Assembly: GCA_963739345.1 (NCBI GenBank)
Contig: CAVUAA010000001.1
Location: forward strand, 744,001 to 808,000
Origin: CAVUAA01 sp963739345
GTDB lineage: Bacteria > Chlamydiota > Chlamydiia > Chlamydiales > JAFEGQ01
DNA length: 64,000 nt
Reading direction: 5' to 3'
Of this stretch, positions 34,777-43,254 are shown one piece after another; positions within the stretch are counted from its first letter, which is position 1, and each line of letters starts with the position of its first letter. A program made the position numbers and the translations under genes. The notes under the pieces were generated by a model that was not told the DNA's origin, ran no database searches, and worked only from the letters and a program-made list of their open reading frames with translations.

Positions 34777-35490
34777 CTATCCTAGATGTTCGCGCAGGTG
34801 GGCCAATCCTTTGGTGTGGATCTGGGAGACACGCGATTCGCCAATCCCCAGCTTCTTCCCAATCTCCCTCAACCTCTTCCCTTCGAAGTAGTAGAGCTTG
34901 AGCACCTGCCTCTCCTGCTTGTTCAGCTTACCTAACGCGAGCCTTAACAGCTCGCGCCACTCATTCCGGTCGGCCACCTCGAAGCTGTTGAGCGTCTGCT
35001 CATCAACCTCGTCGCCCTCCCCGGTCAGAGGCAACATGATAGCTGGACGGGCCCGAACCTGCAACTCCCACAGCTCCTCAATCTCTAATCCCATCGCTTC
35101 GGCCAGCTCACCTTCCTCAGGCTCCCTTCCTAATCGCTGCCGCAACTCCTCCGTCGCCCTGGCGATCTCTCCCGCCTGCTTGTGCACCGACCGGGGGACC
35201 CAATCCATCGCCCTCAGCCCATCGATCATCGCCCCCCGAATCAGAAACGAGGCAAAACTCTCAAACCGCACCTGCCGCTCCGGATCGAACTTCTCCACCG
35301 CCCTGAGCAGCCCCTGCACACCGGTGGCAAACAGATCATCGATCGAGACGTGACGGGGCAGCCGTGACGCCATCTGCCCGGCCGTCCAGTGAACCAGCTT
35401 TAAATATCTATTGAGCAGCTGGTCTCGCCAGCTCTCGGCACGCGTACTCTTATAGCGCGCCCACAGCTCCTCTGTAGGCAACACATCCAT
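34777..35490 (-). CDS. RNA polymerase sigma-28 factor (FliA/RpsD family)
   Basis: 237 residues with region 2 (LLNRYLKLVHWTAGQM..DDLFATGVQGLLRAVEKFDPER..FESFASFLIRGAMIDGLRAMDW), region 3 (VPRSVHKQAGEIARATEELRQ) and region 4 (LGKLNKQERQVLKLYYFEGKRLREIGKKLGIGESRVSQIHTKGLAHLRE). Chlamydiae keep a sigma-28 (RpsD) for a set of late-developmental genes even though non-motile; this is its likely counterpart. Divergent from map with about 100 bases between. Confidence 0.93.
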   Translation of the reverse strand: MDVLPTEELWARYKSTRAESWRDQLLNRYLKLVHWTAGQMASRLPRHVSIDDLFATGVQGLLRAVEKFDPERQVRFESFASFLIRGAMIDGLRAMDWVPRSVHKQAGEIARATEELRQRLGREPEEGELAEAMGLEIEELWELQVRARPAIMLPLTGEGDEVDEQTLNSFEVADRNEWRELLRLALGKLNKQERQVLKLYYFEGKRLREIGKKLGIGESRVSQIHTKGLAHLREHLG

Positions 35491-35589
35491 CCGGATCCTC
35501 TCCCCCCTCCATGGGGGTCATCCCCCTGTATAGCATATTTTTAATTATTGGCGATTGACGACAGTCGCCGTTTTATCTATTCTTGATAC

Positions 35590-36462
35590 ATGATTAGTCG
35601 CAATGATCCGTGCTGGTGTGGGAGTGGGAAGAAGTGGAAGAAGTGCCACTCTCCGGAACTGGCGCCCGGCGCTGTGGCGGAGCAGCTCCGCGAGCGGTAT
35701 CAGCTACAGTATGGCATTCACCTAAAAACCGCTGAAGAGATTGAAGGGGTGCGCAAGGCGTGCCGGCTGACAGCCGATGTGCTGAAGGCTGTATGTGAAA
35801 AGGCTACAGCAGGGGTGACGACGGAAGAGCTCGACGACTTGGCAGCGAAGCTAGCTGTGGAGGCGGAGGCAACGTCGGCGGCGTTAGGCTATGGAGATCC
35901 GCCCTTTGCAAAGAGCATCTGCACCTCACTCAATGAAGTGATCTGCCACGGGATTCCGGAGAAGCGGGAACTGGTTGATGGAGACATCATGAATGTCGAC
36001 ATCAGCTTGGTGGTCAATGGGTTCATCGGCGACTGCAGCCAGATGGTGGTGATCGGCAAGACGACACCCGAAAGGCAGCTGGTAGTTGATGTTTCGCGTG
36101 AGTGTCTCGATCAAGCCATTGCCGTTTGTCGACCAGGCGCAACGATCAATGAGATTGGCGAGGCGATTGAGGCGCATGCGGAGACGAAGGGGTGCTCAGT
36201 GGTCTATCAATTTGTAGCTCATGGAGTGGGATGTGAATTTCATGAGCCTCCGCAAATTCCTCACGGCCGCAACGATGTGCGCATTCCGATGGCGCCAGGG
36301 ATGATCTTCACCATTGAGCCGATGATCAACGCAGGGGTGCCAGAGGCTGTGATCGATCCAATCGATCAGTGGACAGCGCGCACGGCCGACGGGAAGGCAA
36401 GCGCCCAGTGGGAGCACACCCTCCTCATCACTGAGGCGGGAGTTGAAATCCTAACAGACTAG
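35590..36462 (+). CDS. map: Methionine aminopeptidase type I with N-terminal SEC-C zinc motif
   Basis: Removes N-terminal Met. N-terminal SEC-C motif ISRNDPCWCGSGKKWKKCHS, known from the chlamydial enzyme. Metal ligands are visible: D in NVDISLVVNG, D in GDCSQ, H in GVGCEFHEPPQIPHG, E in FTIEPMIN and E in QWEHTLLIT. 290 residues, normal for the extended type I form. Its end overlaps a convergent membrane-protein gene by 35 bases. Confidence 0.97.
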   Translation: MISRNDPCWCGSGKKWKKCHSPELAPGAVAEQLRERYQLQYGIHLKTAEEIEGVRKACRLTADVLKAVCEKATAGVTTEELDDLAAKLAVEAEATSAALGYGDPPFAKSICTSLNEVICHGIPEKRELVDGDIMNVDISLVVNGFIGDCSQMVVIGKTTPERQLVVDVSRECLDQAIAVCRPGATINEIGEAIEAHAETKGCSVVYQFVAHGVGCEFHEPPQIPHGRNDVRIPMAPGMIFTIEPMINAGVPEAVIDPIDQWTARTADGKASAQWEHTLLITEAGVEILTD

Positions 36463-37219
36463 GGATGGAACGGCTCTTAAGCTCGCCGAGCAATTTTGAA
36501 ATCACCTCTTCCAATACCTCAATCTCCACTTCAGCATTGGCAACAGCTTCTAACGGCTCGCCAAGTGCTTCAAAGTAAGGATCGGGCTCGAGGGCGGCGT
36601 TGGCCTGCTCGTGTTCGAGACGGAGAGACTTGGATTCAGCGTGCCAAAGCTGATCGCGGGTTTGGTGAAGGATCTCTCCTTTCTCTTCAAACTGCTGACG
36701 GAGCTGCTGAAGGTTGTGGTCGGCAGTGGTGCAGCGCACCTCAAAGAGCTCTGACAAAAGAGCGTTTCTTTCTGCCTGCAGGGCGGCCAGCTCCCGAATC
36801 TTGACCTGCTCAATCCGCATCTCATGTTCGGCAGCTCGCCGGTAGTCGAGATATTCGGCGCGCAGGTTGCCAAATTCTTCCTCGAACGACGATCGATCGC
36901 GCCGCATCCGCTCAAACGGCACACCCACCTCATCAAAGGCGATGTGGCTGACAAAGAGAGCGCATGCGGCCGACGCGATGGCGCCCACTGCCCACAAGCT
37001 GGGGTCGATGGCGCAATTGACGAGTAAAAATATGCAGCCAACAGTCAGTCCCCATTTTCTCCACAGGGTGGCGAGGGGCAAACTGATTAGACTGATCAAG
37101 GGTAGAAATGGGGCGCGGCCAAACCAGGTGGTGACCGTGAGGGTAAGTAGCAGCAGCAATGGCCCAATTGCAGCCCACAACCACGTCCGCGTTTCGATCT
37201 CTTTGGTACCGCTCTTCAT
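36428..37219 (-). CDS. Membrane protein with long coiled coil (Inc-like), 263 residues
   Basis: Residues about 12-80 contain three hydrophobic segments (LWAAIGPLLLLLTLTVTTWF, LISLISLPLATLW, VGCIFLLVNCAI..AVGAIASAACALFVS). Residues about 95-215 are an almost unbroken heptad-rich coiled coil (MRIEQVKIRELAALQAERNA, LQQLRQQFEEKGEILHQTRD). In C. trachomatis the genes beside map encode an inclusion-membrane protein (CT850) and a small unknown; order here (map, this gene, small gene) is similar, but sequence homology cannot be claimed by eye. Clearly a membrane-tethered coiled-coil protein. Confidence 0.75.
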   Translation of the reverse strand: MKSGTKEIETRTWLWAAIGPLLLLLTLTVTTWFGRAPFLPLISLISLPLATLWRKWGLTVGCIFLLVNCAIDPSLWAVGAIASAACALFVSHIAFDEVGVPFERMRRDRSSFEEEFGNLRAEYLDYRRAAEHEMRIEQVKIRELAALQAERNALLSELFEVRCTTADHNLQQLRQQFEEKGEILHQTRDQLWHAESKSLRLEHEQANAALEPDPYFEALGEPLEAVANAEVEIEVLEEVISKLLGELKSRSIPSLLGFQLPPQ

Positions 37220-37245
37220 CTATTCCAGAATAACGGAAGTGCGCT

Positions 37246-37458
37246 CTAGGCGTCTACCTCTATGAGGTTGTGCGCACTTTCAATCAAATAGGTGACCAGA
37301 TCGACATCGCCCCCTTGAGTCAGTTCAACCTCCATCCGCCCATCTTTTTCGGCCGCGCAAGTGATCAACACGTAGGCGGCGTTCTGTTGTTTCTCGAGAA
37401 TCCTACTAATCATCGCCTGTCCGAGCTTCTGCTGCACTGTATGTTCCCCTCCATCCAT
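37246..37458 (-). CDS. Unknown small protein, 70 residues
   Basis: GEHTVQQKLGQAMISRILEK, AAYVLITCAAEKDGRMEVEL, then a helix (DLVTYLIESAHNLIEVDA). A compact beta-helix pattern without signal or membrane segment. 26 bases upstream of the coiled-coil membrane protein on the same strand, so likely one transcript. Family not recognised. Confidence 0.6.
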   Translation of the reverse strand: MDGGEHTVQQKLGQAMISRILEKQQNAAYVLITCAAEKDGRMEVELTQGGDVDLVTYLIESAHNLIEVDA

Positions 37459-37539
37459 TGGATGAGGTCATGATGTAGCAAGGGCGGACAAAATAAGCCA
37501 GAAAGTTTCTTTCCACTCGTCAATTTAACCCGTTGGAAT

Positions 37540-37609
37540 CACCCCGACTTTTCATGTTTTCATGTCTGACACGAACGTGTCAGACATGAAAACATGAAAA
37601 GTCGGGGTG
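37540..37609. repeat. Perfect 34-bp-arm palindrome between divergent genes (family copy 2)
   Basis: Arms 37540-37573 and 37576-37609 are exact reverse complements with AA as loop. The inner 21 bases match the palindrome at 17618-17677; the outer 13 (CACCCCGACTTTT) differ. It lies between the 70-residue gene (minus) and the AST operon (plus). Confidence 0.9.
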
Positions 37610-37677
37610 AGAAAGTGGCGGCACTGATGGCTTCCTCTCTTTGACAAAAGAGGTGGGCAGGGGTACTAAACATTGTC

Positions 37678-38718
37678 ATGGATGCAGAGCGTGCAGAAAT
37701 GATTGACCTGGTTGTGCGGTGGGCGCGGATCAACTCGAGCTCGACCAACCCGGAAGGTTTAGCGAGGATGATGGAGGCGGTCTCAGAACCGTTTGCAGCT
37801 CTTGCCGATCGGGTGGAAGAGGTGGAGCTTGCAGGAGGCGTCAACGGCCGTCTGTTCCGCAAGGGAACCGGTGGCGTGCTGCTGGTGGGACACATCGACA
37901 CGGTCTACCCCTACGACAGTGATTTTCAAGAGGTGGAGTGGGTCGACGACAATCTGCTCCGCGGCCCCGGTGTGGCCGACATGAAAGGTGGTCTTGTGGT
38001 GATGCTCAAGGCGCTCCAAGCGACAAAGCGAGAAAACTGGACGGTCTATCTCTCCCCCGATGAAGAAATTGGCTCACCACATTCACGATCGATGTTAGAA
38101 AAATTAGCGCCTGAATTTGAGTTCGGTTTGGTGTTTGAACCCACACTGCCGGACGGAGCGATGGCTTCAGCGCGAAAAGGTTCGGCCAATTTCACCGTCA
38201 CCATGCGGGGAAAGGCGGCGCATGCGGGGCGCCACTTCTTCGAAGGAAAAAGCGCGATTGTGCCACTGGCCCAGTTTGCGATCGATGTGGTCAATTTAAG
38301 TCGCGAAGAGGTCACTTTCAACGTGGGCAAGTTTGCAGGCGGGACGGCGATCAATACGGTGCCTGATTTTGCGGTATGTACGGTCAACATCCGTGCGCCC
38401 GATGCTGCATCGCTCGATAAGGCTTGTGCAGATGTATTGCAGGCGGCGAAAAAAGTAGGTGCAGAAGCGGATGGAGGGGTCACACGGCCTCCTAAGCCGC
38501 TGGATGCTGCGATGCGTCAGCTGATGAAAAAGGTGGATGGGGCGCAGTGGCGAGAGACGGGTGGTGTTTGCGATGGGAACATTTTGGCGGCAGCTGGTCT
38601 GCCGACACTCGACTCAATGGGCGTTCGCGGACAGGGCATTCACTCTCCTGAGGAGACTTTGGATGTGAATAGTTTGGTGGAAAAAGTAAAACTTGCAGTG
38701 AAGGTGATGGAATGTTGA
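37678..38718 (+). CDS. M20-family metallohydrolase (ArgE/DapE/CPG2-like), first gene of the AST-like operon
   Basis: 346 residues. Metal and catalytic residues: VGHIDTVYPY (His, Asp), GPGVADMKGG (Asp), SPDEEIGS (Glu pair) and a C-terminal QGIHSPEETL (His). The family cleaves N-acyl amino acids and C-terminal glutamates. No canonical AstE (M14-type) is in the operon, so this enzyme is the natural candidate for releasing glutamate from N2-succinylglutamate. That role is inferred from context, not from specificity residues. Its last 7 bases overlap the aminotransferase gene. Confidence 0.9.
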   Translation: MDAERAEMIDLVVRWARINSSSTNPEGLARMMEAVSEPFAALADRVEEVELAGGVNGRLFRKGTGGVLLVGHIDTVYPYDSDFQEVEWVDDNLLRGPGVADMKGGLVVMLKALQATKRENWTVYLSPDEEIGSPHSRSMLEKLAPEFEFGLVFEPTLPDGAMASARKGSANFTVTMRGKAAHAGRHFFEGKSAIVPLAQFAIDVVNLSREEVTFNVGKFAGGTAINTVPDFAVCTVNIRAPDAASLDKACADVLQAAKKVGAEADGGVTRPPKPLDAAMRQLMKKVDGAQWRETGGVCDGNILAAAGLPTLDSMGVRGQGIHSPEETLDVNSLVEKVKLAVKVMEC

Positions 38719-40010
38719 TTGGGAAGAAGCTGAAGAAAGACCGTCGTGTCAAGCAGGCAAAAAAGCTTTTGCGCGAGGCACTCTCGGAGCATCAACAGGA
38801 AATCACTGAGGTGCGTCCTCCGCACACCAAGCCCCTCCTCTATGATGAGGTGGAGCGGGTGCGTGGATCTGCCCTCGTCTATCCCTATTTGAGCAGCGGC
38901 ATCGGAAATGGTTGCCTGGTTGAGCTCATCGATGGGAGCGTGAAGTACGATTTCACCTGCGGGATTGGACAGATTCCCGCACACAGTGATCTTGATCTGA
39001 TGGAATCAAGCGTTGATGCTGCTCTCGACGACACGGTCATCCAGGGCAATCTGCAACAGACAGCAGAACCCATAGAACTGATGGGACGGCTGTGTGAGCT
39101 CTCCGGCCTCGACCACTGCTACCTCACAAGCTCTGGGGTGATGGCGGTCGAGAACGCAATGAAGATCTGCTTTCAGAAAAACTACCCCCGCTACCGGGTG
39201 CTCGCCTTCTCAAACGACTTCGCTGGACGGACGTTAAGTGTGGGGAGAGTGACCGATCGACCAGGTTACCGAGAGGGGCTTCCGCCCAACGTGGCAGTTG
39301 ACTACATCCCCTTCAACGATCCTAAGGAGAGCTTTGCCCGCCTCCACGAGCATCTGCGCCGCTATCCAGGCGAGCACGCCATGATGATCATGGAACTGGT
39401 GCAAGGTGAGGGAGGGTTCTACGCTGGCGAGGCGAAGTTTTTCCAAGAGCTGTGCGACGTGTTGCATGAGCAGGGCATCTTGGTGGTTGTCGATGAGGTG
39501 CAGTCGTTTGGAAGGACCGAAGAGCTCTTCGCCTTCCACCACTTCGGTCTCCAAGAAAAAGCAGACGTCGTAACGATCGGCAAGGTATCTCAGGTGTGTG
39601 CAACTCTGTGGCGCAACGAGCTACAGCCCCGCCCCGGTCTAATCGCTCAGACATTCACTGCAAGTAGCTCAGCGATTCGGGCCTGTCAGGTGATCCTCGA
39701 CAAGCTAATGGCCGGTGATCGGTGGGGTCCCAAAGGTGACCACCGTCGCCTCCACAATCACTTTGTCCGCAAGCTGAAGCTCACTCGCCACGTCAAAGGA
39801 CCCTACGGCATCGGCCTCATGATGGCGTTCACGCCGCATGACGGCTCCAAAGAGAAAGTGACCGGGATTCTCCACAAGCTCTTTGAAAAAGGGGTGGTAG
39901 CGTGGCGGTGCGGGGGTAATCCCGAACGGATCCGCTTTCTCCCTCCCCCTCTTGCCGTCACCAAGAAGGACATCGATGCGGTCCTCTCCATCCTTAAGGA
40001 GTGTCTGTGA
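38712..40010 (+). CDS. Class III PLP aminotransferase, lysine-6-aminotransferase-like
   Basis: 432 residues. SSGVMAVENAMKICF, LVQGEGGFYAGEAKF, VVVDEVQSFGRTEELFAF (PLP Asp) and VTIGKVSQV (PLP Lys) define class III. The E-L-V-Q-G-E-G-G and V-x-D-E-V-Q motifs and the overall pattern resemble lysine epsilon-aminotransferase more than AstC/ArgD. In this operon the expected step is N2-succinylornithine to succinylglutamate semialdehyde. The gene overlaps both its neighbours by 4-7 bases, supporting a shared pathway. Substrate remains inferred. Confidence 0.88.
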   Translation: MLIGKKLKKDRRVKQAKKLLREALSEHQQEITEVRPPHTKPLLYDEVERVRGSALVYPYLSSGIGNGCLVELIDGSVKYDFTCGIGQIPAHSDLDLMESSVDAALDDTVIQGNLQQTAEPIELMGRLCELSGLDHCYLTSSGVMAVENAMKICFQKNYPRYRVLAFSNDFAGRTLSVGRVTDRPGYREGLPPNVAVDYIPFNDPKESFARLHEHLRRYPGEHAMMIMELVQGEGGFYAGEAKFFQELCDVLHEQGILVVVDEVQSFGRTEELFAFHHFGLQEKADVVTIGKVSQVCATLWRNELQPRPGLIAQTFTASSSAIRACQVILDKLMAGDRWGPKGDHRRLHNHFVRKLKLTRHVKGPYGIGLMMAFTPHDGSKEKVTGILHKLFEKGVVAWRCGGNPERIRFLPPPLAVTKKDIDAVLSILKECL

Positions 40011-40714
40011 AGCTTCTCAGGCATGTGCGCGAATCCGATCTCGACGACCTGCTGGCTCTTGCCAAGATGTCGGCCGGCGGCATCACATCGTTCCCTCCTG
40101 ATCGCAAACTGTTGGCCGAAAAAATCGCCGCACTCTCCCACTTTTTTGCCCTAGAAGATCTCGCAACCGGACGGGTGATCGGCTGCTCCGCGGTCCGCAC
40201 CGAGATGGAAAACAGGGGGGCAAGCGAAGTCTCCACCCTCTTTCTTCATCCAGACCATCGTTCGGGAGGCCTCGGCCGCCTCCTCTCCTATGGTCGCTTC
40301 CTCTACATCGCCATCAACCGGGCCACCTTCAAGCCGACAATCATCGCCCGCATGCGGGGCATCTCCGATCACCCCGTCTTTGGCAAACCCCATCCCAACA
40401 CCATGCCCGCCGTCCGCATGCTCGAGCGGGAAGGGTTTGCGTTTGCCGGCGAGGTGGATGCGGGCGACCTAGGACCGTGGCTTGAGTGCGCCACCGATCA
40501 ACTCTGGACTATCAAACATCTTAAAGAAGGGCTAGTGCGCGTCGTCGATCAGGTCGCTGGCAAACCGCAAGTGGTGGCCGCGCAAACCGACGAATTCCGC
40601 GCCTGTCTCTCTCCCATCGACGTTAACGGCGAAGTCTCCATCCCCCGTGAGACGGCAGAGGCGTTAGAGATCGCCGACGGCGACACCCTTTTCTATCGAG
40701 AGGAGGCCGCATGA
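40007..40714 (+). CDS. astA: Arginine N-succinyltransferase, compact form
   Basis: Succinylates arginine at the alpha-amino group with succinyl-CoA. GTG at 40007 is chosen because AAGGAG lies 5 bases upstream; another GTG is at 40001. VKLLRHVRESDLDDLLALAK, SEVSTLFLHPDHRSGGLGRLL, IIARMRGISD, PAVRMLEREGF and WLECATDQL match AstA in order. At 235 residues it is about 100 shorter than E. coli AstA: a stretch after the first 35 residues and about 50 residues between MRG and HPNTMPA are missing. It is therefore a minimal GNAT-fold variant. Overlaps astD by 4 bases. Confidence 0.9.
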   Translation: MKLLRHVRESDLDDLLALAKMSAGGITSFPPDRKLLAEKIAALSHFFALEDLATGRVIGCSAVRTEMENRGASEVSTLFLHPDHRSGGLGRLLSYGRFLYIAINRATFKPTIIARMRGISDHPVFGKPHPNTMPAVRMLEREGFAFAGEVDAGDLGPWLECATDQLWTIKHLKEGLVRVVDQVAGKPQVVAAQTDEFRACLSPIDVNGEVSIPRETAEALEIADGDTLFYREEAA

Positions 40715-41943
40715 ATCTAGAACCCTTCGTCGAACGACTCAAAAATAGCGACCTCCACCGCCTGATTTCAGAAGAGGTGGGAAAGCCCCTCTGGGAATCC
40801 AAGGAAGAGGTGGCCGCGATGGTGGGCAAGGTCGAAATCTCGCAGCGCGCTCAAGAAGAGAGGGCGGGCGAATGGGAGCGAGGCAACGTCCACGTCCGCC
40901 ACAAGCCGATTGGACGGCTCGCCGTCATCGGCCCCTTCAACTTCCCCGGCCACCTCCCCAACGGCCACATCGTCCCCGCCCTCCTCGCCGGGAATAGCGT
41001 GGTTTTCAAACCCAGCGAACTCACTCCGCGAACCGGCCAGGCCCTGGTCGACCTGTGGGAGCTCCCCGCTGAGCAGCTTAAGCTGGTCCAAGGAGGCCCC
41101 GAAGTGGGCCAGCAGCTCGCCCTCGACCCCACCATCGACGGCCTCCTCTTCACCGGCAGCCACGCCACCGGCAACAGACTCTCCCGCCTCTTCGCGGGCA
41201 CCCCCGAGCGGATCCTCGCCCTCGAGATGGGAGGCAACACGCCCATCGTCCTCACCCCCGTCGCCGACGTTAAAGCCGCCGCCCAAACCATCCTCCTCTC
41301 TGCCTATCTCACCTCCGGTCAGCGGTGCACCTGCGCTCGCCGCCTCATCGCCCTCCCCGGCACCGAAAATGTGATCGACGCCCTCGTTGAACTGATCGGA
41401 AAAATCCGCGTCGGAAACTACACCGAAGAGCCCGAGCCGTTCATGGGGCCCGTCATTAACGAGCAAGCGGCCACCCGCATCCTAGAGAGCTACCAAGAGC
41501 TCATCTCTCGCGGCGGCAAAGCTCTCGTCCCCATGAAACGAGATGGCGCGTTTATCACCCCCACACTGCTTGACACCACCGCCATCATGGAGCGCCCAGA
41601 CCTTGAGATCTTCGGTCCCCTTCTCCAACTCATCCACGTCCGCAACTTCGATGCCGCCATCTTAGAGGCCAACAACACCCGTTACGGCCTCGCCGCAGCG
41701 CTCATTAGCGATGATCCAAAACAGTGGGACCGATTCCGGCGCGAAGTGAAAGCGGGTGTGATCAACTGGAACAACAAGACCACTGGCGCTTCGAGTGCAG
41801 CCCCCTTTGGAGGGGCCGGCATCTCAGGAAACCACCGTCCCACCGCCTACTACTCGGCCGACACGGTCAACTATCCGGTCGCCTCCATCGAGGCAGACCA
41901 CGTCACCTATCAACCCCATATAGGAATCGATGAAGGCGTTTGA
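40711..41943 (+). CDS. astD: Succinylglutamate-semialdehyde dehydrogenase
   Basis: Aldehyde dehydrogenase oxidising N-succinylglutamate semialdehyde. GPFNFPGHLPNGHIVPALLA, VVFKPSELTPRTG, LALEMGGNTPIV (catalytic Glu), SGQRCTCARRLIAL (catalytic Cys) and NWNNKTTGASSAAPFGGAGI are characteristic of AstD within the superfamily. 410 residues, shorter than the ~490 typical by about 60 at the N-terminus; the frame starts at LEPFVERLKNSDLHRLISEE, within the region that aligns with the helix before RETGKP. The start is coupled to astA and its end encloses the astB start. Confidence 0.94.
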   Translation: MNLEPFVERLKNSDLHRLISEEVGKPLWESKEEVAAMVGKVEISQRAQEERAGEWERGNVHVRHKPIGRLAVIGPFNFPGHLPNGHIVPALLAGNSVVFKPSELTPRTGQALVDLWELPAEQLKLVQGGPEVGQQLALDPTIDGLLFTGSHATGNRLSRLFAGTPERILALEMGGNTPIVLTPVADVKAAAQTILLSAYLTSGQRCTCARRLIALPGTENVIDALVELIGKIRVGNYTEEPEPFMGPVINEQAATRILESYQELISRGGKALVPMKRDGAFITPTLLDTTAIMERPDLEIFGPLLQLIHVRNFDAAILEANNTRYGLAAALISDDPKQWDRFRREVKAGVINWNNKTTGASSAAPFGGAGISGNHRPTAYYSADTVNYPVASIEADHVTYQPHIGIDEGV

Positions 41944-43252
41944 GATCAACTGCGACGGGCTAATTGGCCCCACGCATAATTTTGCAGGTTTATCAGAGGG
42001 GAACCTCGCCTCGATGGGTCACAAGGGGAAGACCTCCCATCCGCGCAAAGCCGCCCTGCAGGGGCTGCAGAAGATGAAAATGCTCTCTGACCTTGGCCTC
42101 AAGCAGGCCATCCTCCCTCCCCACGAGCGGCCCGACATCCAAACACTTCGCGAAATTGGCTTTCACGGTACAGACGCACAGGTTCTAGAGACTGCGTTCA
42201 AAGAGGCGCCCGAGCTCGCCCGCGCCTGCTGCGCGGCGTCTGCCGCCTGGGCGGCCAACGGCGCCACCACCACCCCCTCCTCTGACACCACCGACGGCCA
42301 CGTCCACTTCACCCCCGCCAACCTCGCCTCAAGATTTCACCGCTCGCTCGAGCCCACCGTCACCGGCTACTCCCTCATCGCCCTCGCCGCCCCCCCAGAA
42401 GCATTTACCCACCACGCACCCCTCCCAGCTCACCCAACATTTGGCGACGAGGGAGCGGCCAACCAGATGCGCTTTTGCACCGACTATGGCGAACCCGGCG
42501 TCCACCTCTTCGTCTACGGCCGCAAAGCCTTTGGCCGCGGCCCCGAGCCCAAAAAATTCCCCGCCCGCCAAACCTTTGAAGCGTCCCGTGCCCTCGCCCG
42601 CCGCCATCACATTCCTCGCGAGAGGGTCATCTTCGCTCAGCAAAATCCCGACCTGATCGACGCCGGCATCTTCCACAACGACCTCGCCGCCGTCGGCAAC
42701 AAAAACGTCCTCATCTATCACGAGAAGGCGTTTCTCAAGACAGAAGAGGTGATCGGGGCGCTTGGCGCCCTCCTCGACCTGCACACCATCCCCGTCTCAC
42801 TCCCCCCAGAAGTGCTCGTCGAAACCTACCTCCTCAACTCCCAGCTCGTCTCCCTCCCTGGCGGCGACGGCATGACCCTCATTGCACCGCTCCAATGCAA
42901 ACACAACCAACAAACGCGCGCACTCATTGAAAAGTGGATTGCCGACGACAACCCCATCACCCAGGTGCTCTACTTCGACCTAAGTGAGTCGATGCAAAAC
43001 GGCGGCGGCCCCGCCTGCCTCCGCCTCCCCCTCGTCGTCACTGAAAGCGAATATCAGGCGCTCCACCAACCGCTCCTCATGGACGACTTCACCTACCACC
43101 AGCTCGTCCATTGGATCGACAATCACTACCGAGAGGAGCTGAAGCCAGAGGACCTCTCCGACCCCGACCTCCTCCTCGAGTCGCGCGAAGCGCTCGACCA
43201 GCTCACCGAGCTGCTCGACCTCGGCCCCCTCTACCCCTTCCAGCAGGTTTAA
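41930..43252 (+). CDS. astB: N-succinylarginine dihydrolase
   Basis: Hydrolyses N2-succinylarginine to N2-succinylornithine, ammonia and CO2. 440 residues, full length. FEINCDGLIGPTHNFAGLSE is the family start; HVHFTPANLASRFHRSLEP, FGDEGAANQMRF (Glu), VYGRK, VFHNDLAAVGN-type IFHNDLAAVGNKNVLIYHE (His) and QNGGGPACLRLPLVV (catalytic Cys) follow. Together with AstA and AstD this makes the AST pathway the only reasonable reading of the operon. Confidence 0.96.
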   Translation: MKAFEINCDGLIGPTHNFAGLSEGNLASMGHKGKTSHPRKAALQGLQKMKMLSDLGLKQAILPPHERPDIQTLREIGFHGTDAQVLETAFKEAPELARACCAASAAWAANGATTTPSSDTTDGHVHFTPANLASRFHRSLEPTVTGYSLIALAAPPEAFTHHAPLPAHPTFGDEGAANQMRFCTDYGEPGVHLFVYGRKAFGRGPEPKKFPARQTFEASRALARRHHIPRERVIFAQQNPDLIDAGIFHNDLAAVGNKNVLIYHEKAFLKTEEVIGALGALLDLHTIPVSLPPEVLVETYLLNSQLVSLPGGDGMTLIAPLQCKHNQQTRALIEKWIADDNPITQVLYFDLSESMQNGGGPACLRLPLVVTESEYQALHQPLLMDDFTYHQLVHWIDNHYREELKPEDLSDPDLLLESREALDQLTELLDLGPLYPFQQV

Positions 43253-43254
43253 CC

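Noticed and set aside
38712..40010. Calling the aminotransferase AstC or ArgD outright
   Set aside because: Motifs look closer to lysine-6-aminotransferases; the AstC role rests on operon context only, so no gene symbol was given.
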